Source: Chitinophagaceae bacterium (GTDB taxonomy: Bacteria > Bacteroidota > Bacteroidia > Chitinophagales > Chitinophagaceae). Taken from it: a DNA stretch of 16,267 nt. The DNA is taken from assembly GCA_947483345.1 (NCBI GenBank), contig CANKNL010000034.1, positions 1-16,267 of the forward strand, read 5' to 3'. A program made the translations under genes and the position numbers. The notes under the pieces were generated by a model. It saw nothing but the letters and a program-made list of their open reading frames with translations. It made no database searches and was not told where the DNA came from. Shown here piece after piece: positions 14,855 through 16,267 of this stretch. Position 1 is the stretch's first letter; each line of letters starts with the position of its first letter.

Positions 14855-16192
14855 TTAGGCATTTAAAGCAGTTTTATTTTTCATCAGCCTGGTATAAATG
14901 ATGACTAACAAAAAATAGTAGAAGGGCAGTAATATTATTTTATAGCGTGTCATGGTACCAAAATTAAAAGTGGTAAAACCAATGACAGCCGCTAATATTA
15001 GTGAAAATACAAAACAAAAGAAAATATAAGGGTTTGTGAAAATGATTTTAAAAAAACCAACAAATTTTGATTTAAACAGCAAAAACAAAGTGCTTAACAA
15101 CAGCAGGGTTGATTCCAGCGATGAAAATACAATGATGATTTTTTTGCTTTCCCATAAAAAAGGCCTGAACAGGCAGGAAAATATAACGCCTGGAGTTCTT
15201 AGAAAAAGATTACCGGCCGAAGGGTCAAAAGCATCCATTTCAAATGCGGCCTTACTGTTTTCTTCCTGTAAACTCTGGTAGGTTTTTTGGAAATTTTCAA
15301 TCTGAGAAACAGCATCTAATGCCAGATCATTTAGTTGGTCAGAAAAATCAGATAAACTAAGAAACAAAAGAATAAAAAGCGATGTTAAAATAATAAGAAA
15401 TACTTTTAAAACAAACAGCTTGATGTTTTGAAAAATAACAAACAGAATTGTTAAAAAAAATACGGCAGCCAAAATAACAATGATATAACTTTTAATGACG
15501 TAAATAAGATAGATAAAAATGATCAGCAGTATCCAATCAAATACAGTAATTTGTTTTTTTACAAAGCCGTTATAAACAATACTGATAATAAAACCAAGTG
15601 CGCCCATGCATATAGATTCTTTTATAAGCCCGCTACTCCAGAACCAGATGGCCGGTGTATATAAAACGGCAATGGCCATGATCTTTTTATTTTTTCCATT
15701 ATTTATATCATTAAAAACAAGGAAAAGTTTCCATTGGCCGGCAAATGAAAATAAAGCGAAAAATATAGAGCTGATTAAAAATTTATTAAAAGAGAGGATA
15801 GCAATTAGGGCAGATGCTTTCATAACTGCTAATGAGGCATCTGTTGCAATATAACCGTTCAGTCCGTCTGTTTTGCCTACCTCAAGCGCATATAAGCGCT
15901 GTAGTTCCTTGGCAGAGGTAAACAGGTATTTTACATTTTCGAAATCTTTTTGTATTTGGTCTATAATAAAATTACCACCAGCATAATAGGTAAAGGCATC
16001 GCCATAACCATAATAATACTGCACCAGCATGGAGTATGCTACTGAGCCCAACATGCGCAAGGCAAATGCAGTAATAAATATTTTCCGCAGTTCAACATCC
16101 GAAAAATTTAATGACCTGCGTTTTATAAGAATATAAAAAAGAAATAAATAAACCGGTAATAAAATGTAATCGTATATGGTTATGATCTGCAT
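14855..16192 (-). CDS. Polytopic membrane protein, candidate Wzy-type polymerase
   Basis: This 445-residue hydrophobic protein has about 10-11 predicted membrane segments: roughly 7-23, 37-58, 122-137, 138-160, 171-190, 194-209, 217-232, 233-254, 258-279, 353-374, 391-408 and 417-434 (some may merge). A hydrophilic loop of about 70 residues (281-352) lies before the last three segments, as in many Wzy polymerases. Possible functional blocks are GYGDAFTYY (62-70), WFWSSGLIKES (183-193) and FNFGTMTRYK (409-418). I do not recognise a named family. The locus has a flippase and glycosyltransferases but no other polymerase candidate, so Wzy is the best inference; a GT-C-type transferase or O-antigen ligase is the alternative. 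It reads on the minus strand, 159 bases upstream of the deacetylase gene and probably in the same direction of transcription. Confidence 0.6.
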   Translation of the reverse strand: MQIITIYDYILLPVYLFLFYILIKRRSLNFSDVELRKIFITAFALRMLGSVAYSMLVQYYYGYGDAFTYYAGGNFIIDQIQKDFENVKYLFTSAKELQRLYALEVGKTDGLNGYIATDASLAVMKASALIAILSFNKFLISSIFFALFSFAGQWKLFLVFNDINNGKNKKIMAIAVLYTPAIWFWSSGLIKESICMGALGFIISIVYNGFVKKQITVFDWILLIIFIYLIYVIKSYIIVILAAVFFLTILFVIFQNIKLFVLKVFLIILTSLFILLFLSLSDFSDQLNDLALDAVSQIENFQKTYQSLQEENSKAAFEMDAFDPSAGNLFLRTPGVIFSCLFRPFLWESKKIIIVFSSLESTLLLLSTLFLLFKSKFVGFFKIIFTNPYIFFCFVFSLILAAVIGFTTFNFGTMTRYKIILLPFYYFLLVIIYTRLMKNKTALNA

Positions 16193-16202
16193 CGGTTCTT
16201 TA

Positions 16203-16266
16203 CTGATAAACTAATTTAACTGACAGGGTAATTAGGTCCTGCAATATAATCATTAGTTTTTATCAG
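16203..16266. repeat. Near-perfect inverted repeat at the window edge
   Basis: CTGATAAACTAAT (16203-16215) is the reverse complement of ATTAGTTTTTATCAG (16252-16266) apart from two extra T. The arms are 36 bases apart and lie immediately upstream of the minus-strand membrane-protein gene. It could be a regulatory dyad, a long hairpin, or terminal repeats of a small element; the window ends before this can be judged. Confidence 0.4.
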
Positions 16267-16267
16267 C

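Noticed and set aside
15036..15281. An 81-codon plus-strand frame inside the minus-strand membrane-protein gene.
   Set aside because: It lies fully antisense to a coherent polytopic protein and has no start context or recognisable domain.
1..16267. CRISPR arrays, tRNA or rRNA genes, transposases and phage genes.
   Set aside because: No regularly spaced repeats, cloverleaf-like segments or characteristic protein motifs were seen on either strand; all long frames are explained by polysaccharide genes.

Overview
The window is AT-rich (roughly one third G+C by eye) and carries a surface-polysaccharide biosynthesis locus (O-antigen or capsule type). It probably comes from a member of the Bacteroidota. 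Genes lack clear Shine-Dalgarno sequences, one start is preceded by a good match to the Bacteroidota promoter (TTG, 19 bp, TAnnTTTG), and the proteins read like those of Sphingobacteriia/Chitinophagia-type bacteria. The genus cannot be fixed from sequence alone.

Layout. (1) 92-485: a decayed wbpD-type acetyltransferase. (2) 624-4408: a tight group of three genes, wbpB (UDP-GlcNAc-uronate 3-oxidase), an extended SDR epimerase, and an asparagine-synthase-like amidotransferase. (3) 4423-9624: tailoring and assembly genes, namely a hexapeptide acyltransferase, a second SDR enzyme, a SAM methyltransferase, a 35-codon basic ORF overlapping the next start, a Wzx-type flippase, and a GT4 glycosyltransferase. 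(4) 9733-12355: a second sugar-nucleotide module behind its own promoter: Gfo/Idh/MocA dehydrogenase, hexapeptide N-acetyltransferase, DegT-family aminotransferase. (5) 12518-13645: another GT4 glycosyltransferase. (6) 13688-16192, minus strand, convergent: a polysaccharide deacetylase and a polytopic membrane protein that could be a Wzy-type polymerase.

How the genes may work together (inference). WbpB oxidises C3 of a UDP-N-acetylglucosaminuronate. A DegT enzyme can then aminate C3, a hexapeptide enzyme can acetylate the new amine, an SDR can epimerise the product, and the amidotransferase can turn the uronate into a uronamide. The result would be a 2,3-diacetamido-2,3-dideoxy-uronic acid or its amide, comparable to the sugar made by the Bordetella wbm/wlb and Pseudomonas wbp pathways. 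The wbpD gene expected for the acetylation step is broken here. The intact acetyltransferase at 10740-11231, with its aminotransferase partner, is the natural candidate to replace it. A C6 dehydrogenase (WbpA), an initiating glycosyltransferase and chain-length/export genes are not in the window, so the locus probably continues to the left.

I saw no rRNA, tRNA, CRISPR array, insertion sequence or phage gene. The most unusual items are the broken wbpD beside an intact wbpB, the coexistence of two different C3-oxidation-type modules, the Cys in the amidotransferase glutamine site, and the small acid-free basic ORF coupled to the flippase start.
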